Origin: Corynebacterium imitans
GTDB taxonomy: Bacteria; Actinomycetota; Actinomycetes; Mycobacteriales; Mycobacteriaceae
Assembly (NCBI RefSeq): GCF_000739455.1
Contig: NZ_CP009211.1
Coordinates: 1,809,458 to 1,873,457, forward strand
Direction of reading: 5' to 3'
Length of the DNA: 64,000 nucleotides
Part shown: positions 26,655-34,850 of the stretch, in pieces
Numbering within the stretch: position 1 is the stretch's first letter
Layout of the letters: every line of letters starts with the position of its first letter
Program-made: the position numbers and the translations under genes
The notes under the pieces: model-generated
Seen by the model: only the letters and a program-made list of their open reading frames with translations
Told to the model about the DNA's origin: nothing
The model's database searches: none

Positions 26655-27889
26655 TTCGGCAAAACCTTTCTAAAAGCGTTAGCTAGAGATTCAATGGTGC
26701 ATCCAGCAACTAAAACTTGGTTGCCTGGACATGACGAATCGGAGGGTGCCTGCAGATCATACCAACATGAATACTTACCTAGCTCGGCACGGTCTTCGAC
26801 CGAAAGCTTGAGGAAACTCTCAATCGAAACGATCCTAATCGAAAACGATAGATTTTGTATTAGATTCGACCTCTTTTTGGTAACGCGGATTGGGGGCTCC
26901 ATGAACCGAAGCGGTGAAAAACAAATGCTCTCGTATCCGTCATTAAACATTATCGAACTCCTCATTAGGAGCTTTTTCTTTAGCTGAAAGAACGTATCCG
27001 GACTTTCGCCTTTAACTACAATTGTCCAAGGGTTGTGGCTCGTCAGAGCATATCCGTTTTCGAAATGTTTAGAGAGGTGGGTCAATAAATCCGCAGCAAC
27101 GTCTATTTCGCTATCGGTGACTCTTAGTCCTAATATTCGGAGCTTTTCATGGTCTCCAAATTGCTTCTTCTTAAGTTGTTGTGCAAGCTGCTTTTCAAAT
27201 TGCTCTTGAGTAAGATATTGGGCGTGCCATTTGCCGTAGTAATATTGCCGCCTGTCTATCTCAGCGATTAATGCTCGCTTACTGACAATTCGTTGGCTTT
27301 CATTCTCATTGCAGGCCAGCGCGTTTAGGTAATGAACAGCTTTTGGGACATAAAGCTCCAATGCCTCATCATTGTCACACTTCAAATTCGTCGCGATAGC
27401 TTCCGCCAGCTTTTCACGCTGGTCATCAATGCTCAGCCCTGGTTCGATACTAATCGTCTCCGCGAACTCGCTAAGCAGCTCTTCCGACACTGGAGTCATG
27501 ACTGACCGAACGGAAGCGGATTCGAACGCGTTCTCTACATCTTGGCGAGTTAGTCGTGTCGGGATCGACTTGTCAGAGCCAAAGTACACATAAAGTCTAA
27601 ATCTGAGAGATCGATCGGTGAGAAAGCTCTGAAACATGTCGTACAATGGTTCCGCGATTGCCTTATTTGAATATCGCGCAGTAGACTCCCAATATTTTAT
27701 CTGGACTGCTGTCTGTTTTCCGCCCTCAAGGAGATCGAGGTCCTCCACCCCTTCCAACCGTGCGACATCGTCTTCACCGGCGCCTAGAATCTCGAGAGCC
27801 GATTTTTCAAACTGATATAAATAGCCCCTAATAGCTCCGTGCGCGCTTCTTCTTTTATGGCTGTCGGTCAATGGTGAGAAGGCTGTCAC
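26651..27889 (-). CDS. DUF4297/Cap4-like PD-(D/E)xK nuclease, partner of HerA
   Basis: A 412-residue protein, first gene of the unit. The N-terminal 100 residues match the Cap4/DUF4297 dsDNA endonuclease pattern: GAIRGYLYQFEKSALEIL, then LEGVEDLDLL (E49-D50) and TAVQIKYWES (Q63, K65), the E-D-QxK core of a PD-(D/E)xK nuclease. The rest is mostly helical and probably binds HerA or DNA. The start is GTG at 27889 with a perfect AAGGAGG four bases upstream; the longer frame is not supported. Low GC and the island setting indicate horizontal acquisition. Family assignment is by motif only. Confidence 0.75.
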   Translation of the reverse strand: MTAFSPLTDSHKRRSAHGAIRGYLYQFEKSALEILGAGEDDVARLEGVEDLDLLEGGKQTAVQIKYWESTARYSNKAIAEPLYDMFQSFLTDRSLRFRLYVYFGSDKSIPTRLTRQDVENAFESASVRSVMTPVSEELLSEFAETISIEPGLSIDDQREKLAEAIATNLKCDNDEALELYVPKAVHYLNALACNENESQRIVSKRALIAEIDRRQYYYGKWHAQYLTQEQFEKQLAQQLKKKQFGDHEKLRILGLRVTDSEIDVAADLLTHLSKHFENGYALTSHNPWTIVVKGESPDTFFQLKKKLLMRSSIMFNDGYESICFSPLRFMEPPIRVTKKRSNLIQNLSFSIRIVSIESFLKLSVEDRAELGKYSCWYDLQAPSDSSCPGNQVLVAGCTIESLANAFRKVLPK

Positions 27890-28270
27890 TTTTCCTCCTT
27901 GAGCGTTACATAGTTGAGTCCAGGCCGTAGTAGCCAGTGTTCGGACGGGACATCGCCAAGGCCTTCTCAACTAGCTCGAACATTGAATCTAATGCCCCTG
28001 ATCCCATCGAGGCAGCAATTGGATTTTTACATACCCTTGTCGACCACAAGAACCTCTAATCTCGACTCACACTGTCAGCACTTATCTCGAAGCTTAGCTA
28101 AGAATTCCGAGAGAGGGTAGATCGTCATTCGGTTCCGGAACCACCCAGGCACGAAATGATTTCATCGTTCACTGGCTCTCTTTTGCGCAGGAAAGACTGT
28201 TGAAATTTCAGAATCCCACCGCAACTACACTGACCTCGTACAACTCTCTCCCCTACCCCGTGGAGCGCCC
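27890..28270. promoter_or_regulatory. Divergent intergenic region between nuclease-HerA and TOTE helicase
   Basis: This 381-base region should hold promoters for both divergent defence units. It contains a perfect 12-bp palindrome GGTTCCGGAACC at 28131-28142, a CTTAGCTAAG palindrome near 28093, and GAAATGATTTC around 28155. No regulator gene and no supported ORF lie here. GTGGAGCG just before 28271 is the helicase ribosome site. Confidence 0.45.
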
Positions 28271-30628
28271 ATGCCAGATGCACACAATCTCGAGGCCCGC
28301 GTGCAGCTGCTCGAACGCGCGCTCGCCAAGCTGCTCGGCACCGACGACTTTGAGGCCTTCCTCGCGCAACCAGCGCTCACAGCTGCCAGCCGCAGCACAG
28401 CTACCACCAGCAGCAAATCCCGCAGCATCAGCACCACACCACCCGACCCCACAAAGATCTCCAACGCCTCCTCCCCCGACGCGAAGCTCCGCCTGTTCGC
28501 CGAGTACTTCCGCGGCCGCGACGACGTCTACGCCACCGCCTGGCGCAACGGCGAGAAGAAAGGCTGGTCACCTGCCTCCTACGGCCGCTACGACCGGAAC
28601 AACCCAAATCTCAAACCGCTCACCTCTCAGGTCCTCGAGCAGCACCTGCGCCGCGACATCAACCTCCACGTCGGCCTCTACCCGCTCTGCAAGGGCGACA
28701 CATGCTTCCTCCTGGCGTGCGATTTCGACGACGCCGACTTCCGCACCGCCGCCCGCACCTACGCGAACACCTGCCGCGAGTTTGGTCTCGACCCGCTCAT
28801 CGAGCTCTCCCGCTCCAGCACCGGCGCGCACGTCTGGCTCTTCTTCAACGAGCCCGTCCCGGCATCCCTCGCCCGCACCGTAGGCATCGGCTTGCTCGCC
28901 AAGGCCAGCCCAAAGCAGTACTTCGCCAAGTTCGATCGCTTCTTCCCTTCCCAGGACACGCTACCGGGCAAGCGCCGCGGATTCGGCAACTTGATCGCGC
29001 TCCCGCTCGCCGGTCAGCATCGCGCCGAGCAGCGCACCATCTTCGTCAACCACGACTTCGAGCCCGCCGACGACCAGTTCGCCGCCCTCGCCACTACAAC
29101 CAAGGCCTCCAAACAACAGCTCAAACAAATCGCCGCAGCCCTCCAACCGGACCCGGAGACCCAACTACCCCAGCCGCCAACAAGGGCAGAACTCAAAGCC
29201 CTCAAACGCTCCGGCACGGTCCGAGTCACGCACAATTCCCGCGTCCACATCGACCTCGAGGGCGTCGACGCCACCACCGCCACCGCCCTTCGCCACCTCG
29301 GCGCGATCCCCAACCCGCAGTTCTACATCCGCCAGGCCCAGCGCCTGTCCACCTACCAGACTCCTCGCCTAATTATCCGCTTCGACGAGCGCGACGGCAC
29401 GCTCACCCTCGACCGCGGGACCCTCGACGAAGCCATCAGCATCCTCAAAACCGCCGGCTACACCGTCACCCGCCGCAGCAAAACCCCAAAGCCGCGCACC
29501 ATGCCCGCTGAGTTCACCGGCGAGCTCTACTCCGCCCAGCGCAAGGCCGTCAACGCAATGCGCAAGCACCGCACCGGGGTCCTCGTCGCCCCACCCGGCG
29601 CTGGCAAGACCGTCATGGCCTGCGCACTGATCGCGCACCGCCAAGTCTCCACCGCCATCATCGTCCCCAACGTGGAGCTCGCCGCCCAGTGGCGCGAAGC
29701 TCTCACCGCCTTCCTGAACGAGCCCACCATCGGCCAACACGGCGGCAAGTCCAAGAAACTCAGCGGCAACATCGACATCATCACCGCCCAGTCGATCAGC
29801 CGCACCGACTCCCGCACGCAGTTCCTCGCTGACTACGGCTACGTCATCATCGACGAGTGCCACCGCGTCGGCGCCGCCGGCCTCACCCGCGTACTCTCAG
29901 ACCTCAACGTCCGCTTCGTCACCGGACTGACCGCCACCCCGTTCCGCTCCGACGGCCTCGATGCACTCCTCCCGCTTATATGTGGACCGATCCGCCACAC
30001 CATGGAGATCGAGCGCCCCGGCCCGAAACACTACATCGTGCAGACCACCGAGTTCACATACAACGAGCCCCACCTCTACTGGCCCGACCTCGACAACGCG
30101 CTCGCCGCCGATCCTGCCCGCAACGCCCTGATCACCGAGACCATCACCCGCGCCGCCACCAGCGGCATGAACGTCCTCGTCCTGGTCAAGCGCCGCGAGC
30201 ACATCACCACACTCGAATCACTCCTCGCCCGCAACCACCCCGACCTCCCGGTCCCCGTCCTCACCCTCCACGGCGCGCAGCACGCGAAAGACCGCAGCGC
30301 CACCCGCAAGGCGCTCACCACCGCGCCCCGCTTCGTCCTTATCGCCATGACGCAGATCGTCGGCGAAGGCGTGGACCTCCCGGCCCTCGACGCGCTCGTG
30401 CTTGCCGCCCCAGTCGCGTTCAAAGGCAACGTCATCCAACAGATCGGCCGCGTCACCCGCGGCACCACGACCTCCGCCACGGTTTTCGACTTCCACGACC
30501 ACCTCGTCCCCGCCCTCACCGCCGCATTCCGCAAGCGCCGCACCGTCATCCACACCCAAGGCTTCACCCAGCAACCTGGCCCTTCGCTTCTCGACGCTTG
30601 CCAGATCCCCCACCCACCACTACCCTAA
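28271..30628 (+). CDS. TOTE-type primase-helicase (AEP primase domain plus SF2 helicase)
   Basis: A 785-residue two-domain protein. After a Ser/Thr-rich N-terminal linker, residues about 70-280 match the archaeo-eukaryotic primase-like domain of TOTE conflict systems: FRGRDDVYATAW, LYPLCKGDTCFLLACDFDD (acidic site near 151-154) and SRSSTGAHVWLFFNEPVPA. From about residue 420 comes a superfamily 2 helicase: Walker A APPGAGKT near 440, IIDECH near 525, LTATPFR, and the C-terminal motif QQIGRVTRG. No obvious extra nuclease domain is fused. It is divergent from the nuclease-HerA pair. Members are predicted to act on invading nucleic acid; activity is not proven by the sequence. Confidence 0.85.
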   Translation: MPDAHNLEARVQLLERALAKLLGTDDFEAFLAQPALTAASRSTATTSSKSRSISTTPPDPTKISNASSPDAKLRLFAEYFRGRDDVYATAWRNGEKKGWSPASYGRYDRNNPNLKPLTSQVLEQHLRRDINLHVGLYPLCKGDTCFLLACDFDDADFRTAARTYANTCREFGLDPLIELSRSSTGAHVWLFFNEPVPASLARTVGIGLLAKASPKQYFAKFDRFFPSQDTLPGKRRGFGNLIALPLAGQHRAEQRTIFVNHDFEPADDQFAALATTTKASKQQLKQIAAALQPDPETQLPQPPTRAELKALKRSGTVRVTHNSRVHIDLEGVDATTATALRHLGAIPNPQFYIRQAQRLSTYQTPRLIIRFDERDGTLTLDRGTLDEAISILKTAGYTVTRRSKTPKPRTMPAEFTGELYSAQRKAVNAMRKHRTGVLVAPPGAGKTVMACALIAHRQVSTAIIVPNVELAAQWREALTAFLNEPTIGQHGGKSKKLSGNIDIITAQSISRTDSRTQFLADYGYVIIDECHRVGAAGLTRVLSDLNVRFVTGLTATPFRSDGLDALLPLICGPIRHTMEIERPGPKHYIVQTTEFTYNEPHLYWPDLDNALAADPARNALITETITRAATSGMNVLVLVKRREHITTLESLLARNHPDLPVPVLTLHGAQHAKDRSATRKALTTAPRFVLIAMTQIVGEGVDLPALDALVLAAPVAFKGNVIQQIGRVTRGTTTSATVFDFHDHLVPALTAAFRKRRTVIHTQGFTQQPGPSLLDACQIPHPPLP

Positions 30629-30672
30629 TTGACACGTGCCATACATCATCTACCCATCCCCAGGAGCTCACC

Positions 30673-31110
30673 ATGAAGACACGTGCGACCGCCGCGCTCT
30701 CCGGCGCCATCATCATCCTTGCAGCCCTCACGCTTAGCGCCCCCGCAGCGCATGCCGCCACGTACACCTACTCCAACCAAAACGGCGACGTGCGCTGCGA
30801 GATCTACAACACCCCACAGGGCCATACCACCCTCTGTGTTTCCGACAAGGCCCGAAAAGCTCACCCCGAGTGCAACCCGCCGGAGCACCTCATCCCCGCA
30901 GTCAAGGTCGAAGACAATTGGGCAGGCACCCTGTGCTGGAACCAGGGCTTCACCCAGCCCCCACAAAAACTCAGCCCCATGTCGGTGCGCTCCGGCGGCG
31001 GAGCCACCGTCTTCGCCGCACCGGGCGGCGACCTCTTCGTCCTCGACACCGTCAAGATGGCGCTCATCCAAGCCGGCAACGCGACCAAGGTCCTGTTCCC
31101 AGGTTTCTAG
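30673..31110 (+). CDS. Small secreted protein
   Basis: A 145-residue protein with a clear signal peptide ending AHA-ATYTYS. The mature part has four cysteines (VRCEIYN, TLCVSDK, HPECNPP, TLCWNQG), probably two disulfides, and a C-terminal domain with GGGATVFAAPGGDLF. I do not recognise the family; the pattern resembles small actinobacterial secreted proteins. ATG 30673 has AGGAG seven bases upstream. It follows the helicase by 44 bases, but shares no obvious function with it. Confidence 0.75.
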   Translation: MKTRATAALSGAIIILAALTLSAPAAHAATYTYSNQNGDVRCEIYNTPQGHTTLCVSDKARKAHPECNPPEHLIPAVKVEDNWAGTLCWNQGFTQPPQKLSPMSVRSGGGATVFAAPGGDLFVLDTVKMALIQAGNATKVLFPGF

Positions 31111-31128
31111 GCTGAGACAAGAGATACG

Positions 31129-31172
31129 AAACCGCTGCACCGAGAACTATCGTTCCCGTGCAGCGGTTTTCT
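31129..31172 (+). terminator. Terminator after small secreted protein
   Basis: AAACCGCTGCAC and GTGCAGCGGTTTT form a 12-bp stem with a 17-base loop, ending in a T-run. Confidence 0.85.
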
Positions 31173-31173
31173 G

Positions 31174-31247
31174 TGGGGCCAGCGGGGCTCGAACCCGCGA
31201 CCAGCGGATTATGAGTCCGCGGCTCTAACCGACTGAGCTATAGCCCC
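31174..31247 (-). tRNA. tRNA with CAT anticodon (tRNA-Met, possibly tRNA-Ile2)
   Basis: A 74-base cloverleaf on the minus strand. The acceptor stem is GGGGCTA/TGGCCCC with one G-T pair, the anticodon loop is CTCATAA (CAT), and the T-loop is GGTTCGAGCCC. Sequence alone does not fully separate elongator tRNA-Met from lysidine-modified tRNA-Ile2; it is not the initiator type, because the first base pair is matched. Confidence 0.9.
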
Positions 31248-31371
31248 ATCCTTACGCCAAAGCGCTGTAAGAACTATACCCCGTGTGTCGGCCTCTTCAT
31301 ATTTCAGTCCCGCGCCTTGCGACGCCAAATTGCTTATCGACGACTGCGCCCCCTATACTGACTGAGCACAA

Positions 31372-31444
31372 TCCTCCATAGCTCAGTTGGCAGAGCATTC
31401 GACTGTTAATCGAAGGGTCACTGGTTCGAGCCCAGTTGGAGGAG
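31372..31444 (+). tRNA. tRNA-Asn (GTT), copy 2
   Basis: Identical in all 73 bases to the tRNA at 23380 and in the same orientation, so the two form direct repeats around the defence island. The flanking sequences differ right at the ends of the tRNA, apart from a GC dinucleotide. Confidence 0.97.
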
Positions 31445-31446
31445 CC

Positions 31447-31480
31447 AAAGCCCGGGGCCTCCGCATCCCCGGGCTTTGCC
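31447..31480 (+). terminator. Terminator after tRNA-Asn copy 2
   Basis: AAAGCCCGGGG and CCCCGGGCTTT form a perfect 11-bp stem with a 9-base loop. Confidence 0.9.
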
Positions 31481-31494
31481 CTGTTCACAACCTT

Positions 31495-31565
31495 GGTCTC
31501 AGATTCGGGTTTCTAGTACCGGTGTTCCGAAGACCCGGTACTGCCGCATTCCGAGTAGTTGGTAC
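31495..31565 (+). repeat. IS-end repeat cluster, TAGTTGGTACC type, copy 1
   Basis: Read on the minus strand, three TACC/TACT units (TACCAACTACTCGG, TACCGGGTCTTCGG, TACTAGAAACCCG) follow each other at 24- and 22-base spacing. A second copy in the same orientation is at about 31745-31800; inverted copies are at 32075-32135 and 33301-33360. Confidence 0.55.
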
Positions 31566-31633
31566 CTCCCGGGGCACGGCTGACTGTAGCGCCCCGGCTG
31601 TATGCTTCATTAGTCTGTTCAGAAGACTGAAAT

Positions 31634-31684
31634 GGTAGCGGTGTGGTGAGTATCTGGTAGCGCCTAAGTGGGTATCCGGTAGCG
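31634..31684 (+). repeat. IS21-like terminal repeats, GGTAGCG type
   Basis: GGTAGCG occurs at 31634, 31656 and 31678, exactly 22 bases apart, with GTGAGTATC and GTGGGTATCC in the spacers. Inverted counterparts are at 32910-32960. Confidence 0.65.
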
Positions 31685-31744
31685 GAGGCTCACCCGAGCT
31701 CGGCACCGGGGGCGAGCGGTCAAGGATGGCCGTGTTGCCAGGGG

Positions 31745-31800
31745 CGGTTTTGATACCAGCGCTCCGAAGGCTCGATATTGCCGCGTTCCTAGTAGTTGGT
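31745..31800 (+). repeat. IS-end repeat cluster, TAGTTGGTACC type, copy 2
   Basis: The segment from about 31735 to 31870 is a diverged duplicate of about 31490-31640: both read TGCCGC(A/G)TTCC.AGTAGTTGGTACC followed by a GC-rich arm and CCCCGGCTG(T/C)AT. Confidence 0.5.
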
Positions 31801-32074
31801 ACCTGTACGGCCGAGCCGGGCCGACTGCACGGCCCCGGCTGCATCCATCAGTCGTGCGAGCAGCCTACTGAGGCGGTGCCTTTGCGCATGGAGAAGACTC
31901 CTATGCGGATTCGGTGGCCGCTATGTTGCAACCGGCTCTCTGTCAGCGATATTCGCAACTGCCCGCAACGGTTCAGTGAGTCTTCGGTTGCTGAGAACGC
32001 TCGGGCTCCGGGCTCCCCAGAATGTCCCACCACCACTGTTGTCGGCCTGGTATCGAGACAGCGGAGCCTCGCAG

Positions 32075-32135
32075 TACCGAGTACGCGGAGCACGGGTACC
32101 AACTACGCGGAATCGCAGAACCAACTACCCCGAAT
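32075..32135 (-). repeat. IS-end repeat cluster, TAGTTGGTACC type, inverted
   Basis: TACC/AACC units start at 32075, 32097 and 32119, exactly 22 bases apart, each followed by (G/A)A(G/C)TACGCGGA or similar. They face the clusters at 31.5 and 31.8 kb. Confidence 0.55.
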
Positions 32136-32310
32136 CGACAACAGCTTCATCATTTGGCCCAGCAATCTGGGCCGTGGTCGTGAGCTGCTCTGCTTGCAGC
32201 ACTTTACGAACTTTTTGCACCGTGGAATGCGAGCATCCCATCGACGCTGTGATCTGGCGAACGGACCAGCCTTTGAGCACAAGGTCCATCACCGCCCTGT
32301 AGTCAGTCAC
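32125..32310 (-). pseudogene. Truncated IS21-family transposase IstA (N-terminal helix-turn-helix only)
   Basis: Only about 61 residues remain. They form the IstA N-terminal HTH: YRAVMDLVLKGWSVRQI, then GCSHSTVQKVRKVL. The GTG start at 32310 still has AAAGGAG seven bases upstream. The frame stops in the inverted repeat cluster at 32120, so the catalytic part and IstB are lost. The matching terminal repeats are at 32383-32412. Confidence 0.75.
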
Positions 32311-32382
32311 AATCGGACTCCTTTGGCAATGCGCCGTGCCCTACAGTCACGCGGTCACCAAAGAGTTTCCCCGAAAACTGTA

Positions 32383-32412
32383 GTGTTACTCGATACTCAC
32401 CACGGTGTTACT
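32383..32412 (-). repeat. Terminal repeats of the IS21-type remnant, AGTAACAC type
   Basis: GTGTTACT occurs at 32383 and 32405, 22 bases apart, enclosing CGATACTCACCACG. This is the end of the element carrying the IstA remnant, and it adjoins the broken IS256 transposase. Confidence 0.6.
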
Positions 32413-32865
32413 AAAAGCACGCGCGCAACACCGAGGTTGGCCAGATCTGCGCACACCGATGCCTAGGATGCGGCGCCTTCATTTTCAGCGATCCACAATC
32501 CCAGGATGTGCTTGATGCTGTCCATGTCGACACCAACCGCCATGTAGCAAGCCTGTTGACCACGCGGTGGCCGTCACGGATCATCAGGCGTAGGGCGTCG
32601 AGGAAGATCACCGGGTAAAACCGGCGAGCTGGCGGTTTTACCAGATCATGACCTCTTCTAAGACCGCATCGGTAATGGTGCTGATCGTATCCGGGCTCAT
32701 ATCCATCCCAAGAGTGGTCGCGAGATGATGGCAAATATCGCGCACTGTCATCCCGCCGGCGTAGAGCGAGACGATCATGTCGTCGAGCTCTGTGAGCCTG
32801 CGTGCGCCCTTGGGCACCATGCGGGGAGTAGACGTGCCGGCACGATCCCCGTACCAGCCGCCCCC
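32413..32865 (-). pseudogene. IS256-family transposase fragment, frameshifted and truncated at both sides
   Basis: The piece encodes the middle of an IS256 (mutator) transposase: DRAGTSTPRMVPKGARRL, DDMIVSLYAGGMTVRDI, VIFLDALRLMIRDG, and then, in another frame, ACYMAVGVDMDSIKHILG and VCADLANLGV. There is a stop codon after VMIW and at least two frameshifts. The low-coordinate side breaks exactly where the AGTAACAC repeats begin, and the other side breaks near the GGTAGCG repeats at about 32870. Insertion of other elements into this gene explains both breaks. Confidence 0.8.
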
Positions 32866-32909
32866 GAGTGGAGCGGTTACCGGAAGTATCCTTCTGAGCG
32901 CTGTGAGCT

Positions 32910-32960
32910 GCTACCGGATATTCACTGAAGCGCTACCGGAAAGTCACGACGCTGCTACCA
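32910..32960 (-). repeat. IS21-like terminal repeats, GGTAGCG type, inverted
   Basis: GCTACCGG at 32910 and 32932 and GCTACCA at 32954 are spaced exactly 22 bases. This is the inverted partner of the clusters at 31634 and 24696; the spacer CTTCAGTGAATATCC (minus strand) closely matches the one at 24.7 kb. Confidence 0.65.
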
Positions 32961-33300
32961 AATAGCCGGTCGCAACAATTAGTCGCTCGACTCTACCGGA
33001 ACGGTGGACCTACGCATGGTGAGGTTCTCCTAAGCGGACGGTGTCGGCCGGGTGGCAACCGGCAATTCAACAGCAGTGTTCGTTATCGTCCGGCAACGGT
33101 TTTATGAGACTCCTGGCAGCTTAGAAGGTTGTCGGCCCCCGCACGGCCCTCATAACGTTGCAAGCCCGGTGTCCCGACAGCGCTGCGGCATCTCGCGAGC
33201 AGGTCTCCAGACCGTTACTTCAAAGCAAGAGTTGGCGCACATACAGGCGCTACCGCTCTACGGCACTTCTGCCGTCAGCCTTGAGAGAATCCTCCTGCAG

Positions 33301-33360
33301 TACCTTACGCGCGGAACACCCCAATCAACTACGCGGAATCGCGGTACCAACTAACCCGAA
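33301..33360 (-). repeat. IS-end repeat cluster, TAGTTGGTACC type, outer inverted copy
   Basis: TACC/AATC/TACC units start at 33301, 33323 and 33345 with 22-base spacing. Together with the upstream part from about 33045 this is a diverged direct copy of 31920-32140. Confidence 0.55.
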
Positions 33361-33505
33361 TCAACCCTTGGTAGGGGTATCGGTCAGAGTCTTTGTGGCT
33401 TAAGTCGCAACCACATTGTTCCCAATTAAAGTTGAGTCGGTGGCACTTGTTGCCACTTGTCCTTCTATCGGTGTAATAGTAATGAGTTTTAGTACCGCTC
33501 ATGCA

Positions 33506-33538
33506 GAATCCCCGGAGGATATTAACCACCGGGGATTC
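33506..33538 (-). terminator. Terminator downstream of wecC
   Basis: GAATCCCCGG and CCGGGGATTC form a perfect 10-bp stem with a 13-base loop, about 65 bases beyond the wecC stop. Confidence 0.7.
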
Positions 33539-33602
33539 CCCCACATATAACGACGCAGCGATTTATGAAACTTACGGGGGATACCTACCGCTTCGATGTA
33601 GG

Positions 33603-34850
33603 TTAGGCCCTCCAGACGCCTTTAGTATCAATGACCCTCTTTCCTTCAAGGGTTCTTTGGTCAACTTGCTTGAACTCGTCGTGATCCACAAGCAAAACAA
33701 CCACATCTGCAGTCTCCAGCGCTGCTTCCAGCTCAGACAAGGTCACATTTTTAAGGTCAGACAGCCGACCGGGAAGTTCGCCGATGTTCGGCTCTACCGC
33801 CAGAACTTCATTATTAGCAAACTCACGCGCAATGTCTTCAGCAATTTCAAGCGACGGCGACTCCCGAAGGTCATCGATATTCGCCTTGAAAGCAAGCCCC
33901 AGTACTGCCACAGAGACATCGCTACTGCCGCCGATCGCCTCCCGTACCTTATCCACAACCCAGCGCGGTTTGCCGTCGTTAACGTCACGGGCAAGCTTTA
34001 TCAGCTTCGCGTTTTCTGGATCAGCTGAAACGATAAACCAAGGGTCCACTGCAATACAGTGGCCGCCCACCCCTGGACCCGGCTGCAGGATATTCACACG
34101 CGGGTGATGGTTGGCCAACTCGATTAGCTCCCAAACGTCGATCCCTAGATTATCGGCGATCAAAGAGAGTTCATTGGCGAAGGCAATGTTCACGTCTCGG
34201 AATGAATTTTCCGTGAGTTTCGCCAGCTCTGCCGTCTTAGCGTCGGATTGCAGAAGCTCCCCCTTGCAAAATGACGCGTAGATTTCAGTGGCACGCCTAG
34301 TTGCTTCGGGGCTCATACCGCCGATAATCCGGTCGTTGGTACGGAGCTCCTCCATAGCCTGTCCGGGGAGAATTCTTTCAGGACAGTGTGCAAAGTAGAT
34401 AGTGGGCTTCTCATCCGAATTATCGTCTCCGTCAGCTGCAAGGTCGGGCCGGATATCCAGAATCTTTGCTGCCATCTTTTCGGTAGTCAATGGTGGAGAA
34501 GTAGATTCAAGGATAATAATCTCATCACCCTGAAGCTTGGGAGCAATGGCTTCTGCAGCAGAGTATATAAACTTCATATCTACCGAGTGGTCCGACCGGA
34601 AAGGAGTCGGTACAGCGATGATGTAGGCGTCTGCATGCGGCTGATCAGTGGTTGCAACGAACCGATCGCTTTCCAACGCTTGCTTCAGTTCTTCTTCCAG
34701 GCCAGGTTCGACAATAGTAACCTCGCCGCGGTTGATCCGCTCCACATTCGCGGCGTTCACATCAACACCAGTTACTTTGACACCGCTATTTGCCAAAACA
34801 ATAGCCGTCGGTAAACCGATGTACCCTAATCCTACAAAAGCGACGTGCAT
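33603..34850 (-). CDS. wecC: UDP-N-acetyl-D-mannosamine dehydrogenase
   Basis: A 415-residue nucleotide-sugar dehydrogenase that oxidises UDP-ManNAc to UDP-ManNAcA with two NAD. The N-terminal Rossmann motif is FVGLGYIGLPTA, and the catalytic cysteine is in GPGVGGHCIAVDPWF, the form typical of the WecC group. LGLAFKANIDDLRESPS marks the third domain. ATG 34850 is preferred because GGGAG lies six bases before it; ATG 34856 would be too close to that site. It is the last gene of the polysaccharide locus, with wecB at the other end supplying its substrate. Confidence 0.92.
   Translation of the reverse strand: MHVAFVGLGYIGLPTAIVLANSGVKVTGVDVNAANVERINRGEVTIVEPGLEEELKQALESDRFVATTDQPHADAYIIAVPTPFRSDHSVDMKFIYSAAEAIAPKLQGDEIIILESTSPPLTTEKMAAKILDIRPDLAADGDDNSDEKPTIYFAHCPERILPGQAMEELRTNDRIIGGMSPEATRRATEIYASFCKGELLQSDAKTAELAKLTENSFRDVNIAFANELSLIADNLGIDVWELIELANHHPRVNILQPGPGVGGHCIAVDPWFIVSADPENAKLIKLARDVNDGKPRWVVDKVREAIGGSSDVSVAVLGLAFKANIDDLRESPSLEIAEDIAREFANNEVLAVEPNIGELPGRLSDLKNVTLSELEAALETADVVVLLVDHDEFKQVDQRTLEGKRVIDTKGVWRA

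Larger units (their letters stand above)
31481..33505. mobile_element. Insertion-sequence graveyard (nested, decayed IS21- and IS256-type elements)
   Basis: About 2 kb without an intact gene. It contains several clusters of 22-bp-period repeats in both orientations, an IstA fragment, an IS256 transposase fragment with frameshifts, and two diverged copies of a roughly 200-300-base non-coding segment (about 31920-32140 and 33045-33362). The order of repeat types from the outside in suggests elements inserted within elements, followed by internal deletions. It separates the tRNA-bounded island from the polysaccharide locus. Confidence 0.75.

Noticed and set aside
29857..30672. Arg/Pro-rich frame upstream of the small secreted protein
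   Set aside because: It overlaps the helicase in another frame; the signal peptide begins only at 30673, with its own AGGAG.
23380..31444. tRNA-Asn copies as attL/attR of an integrated phage or ICE
   Set aside because: No integrase, excisionase or structural genes; identity covers the whole tRNA and stops at its ends, so gene duplication is as likely as integration.
31634..31684. Possible mini-CRISPR array because of regular 22-bp spacing
   Set aside because: Repeat units are only about 7 bases, spacers are related to each other, inverted copies exist and no cas genes are present; it fits IS terminal repeats.
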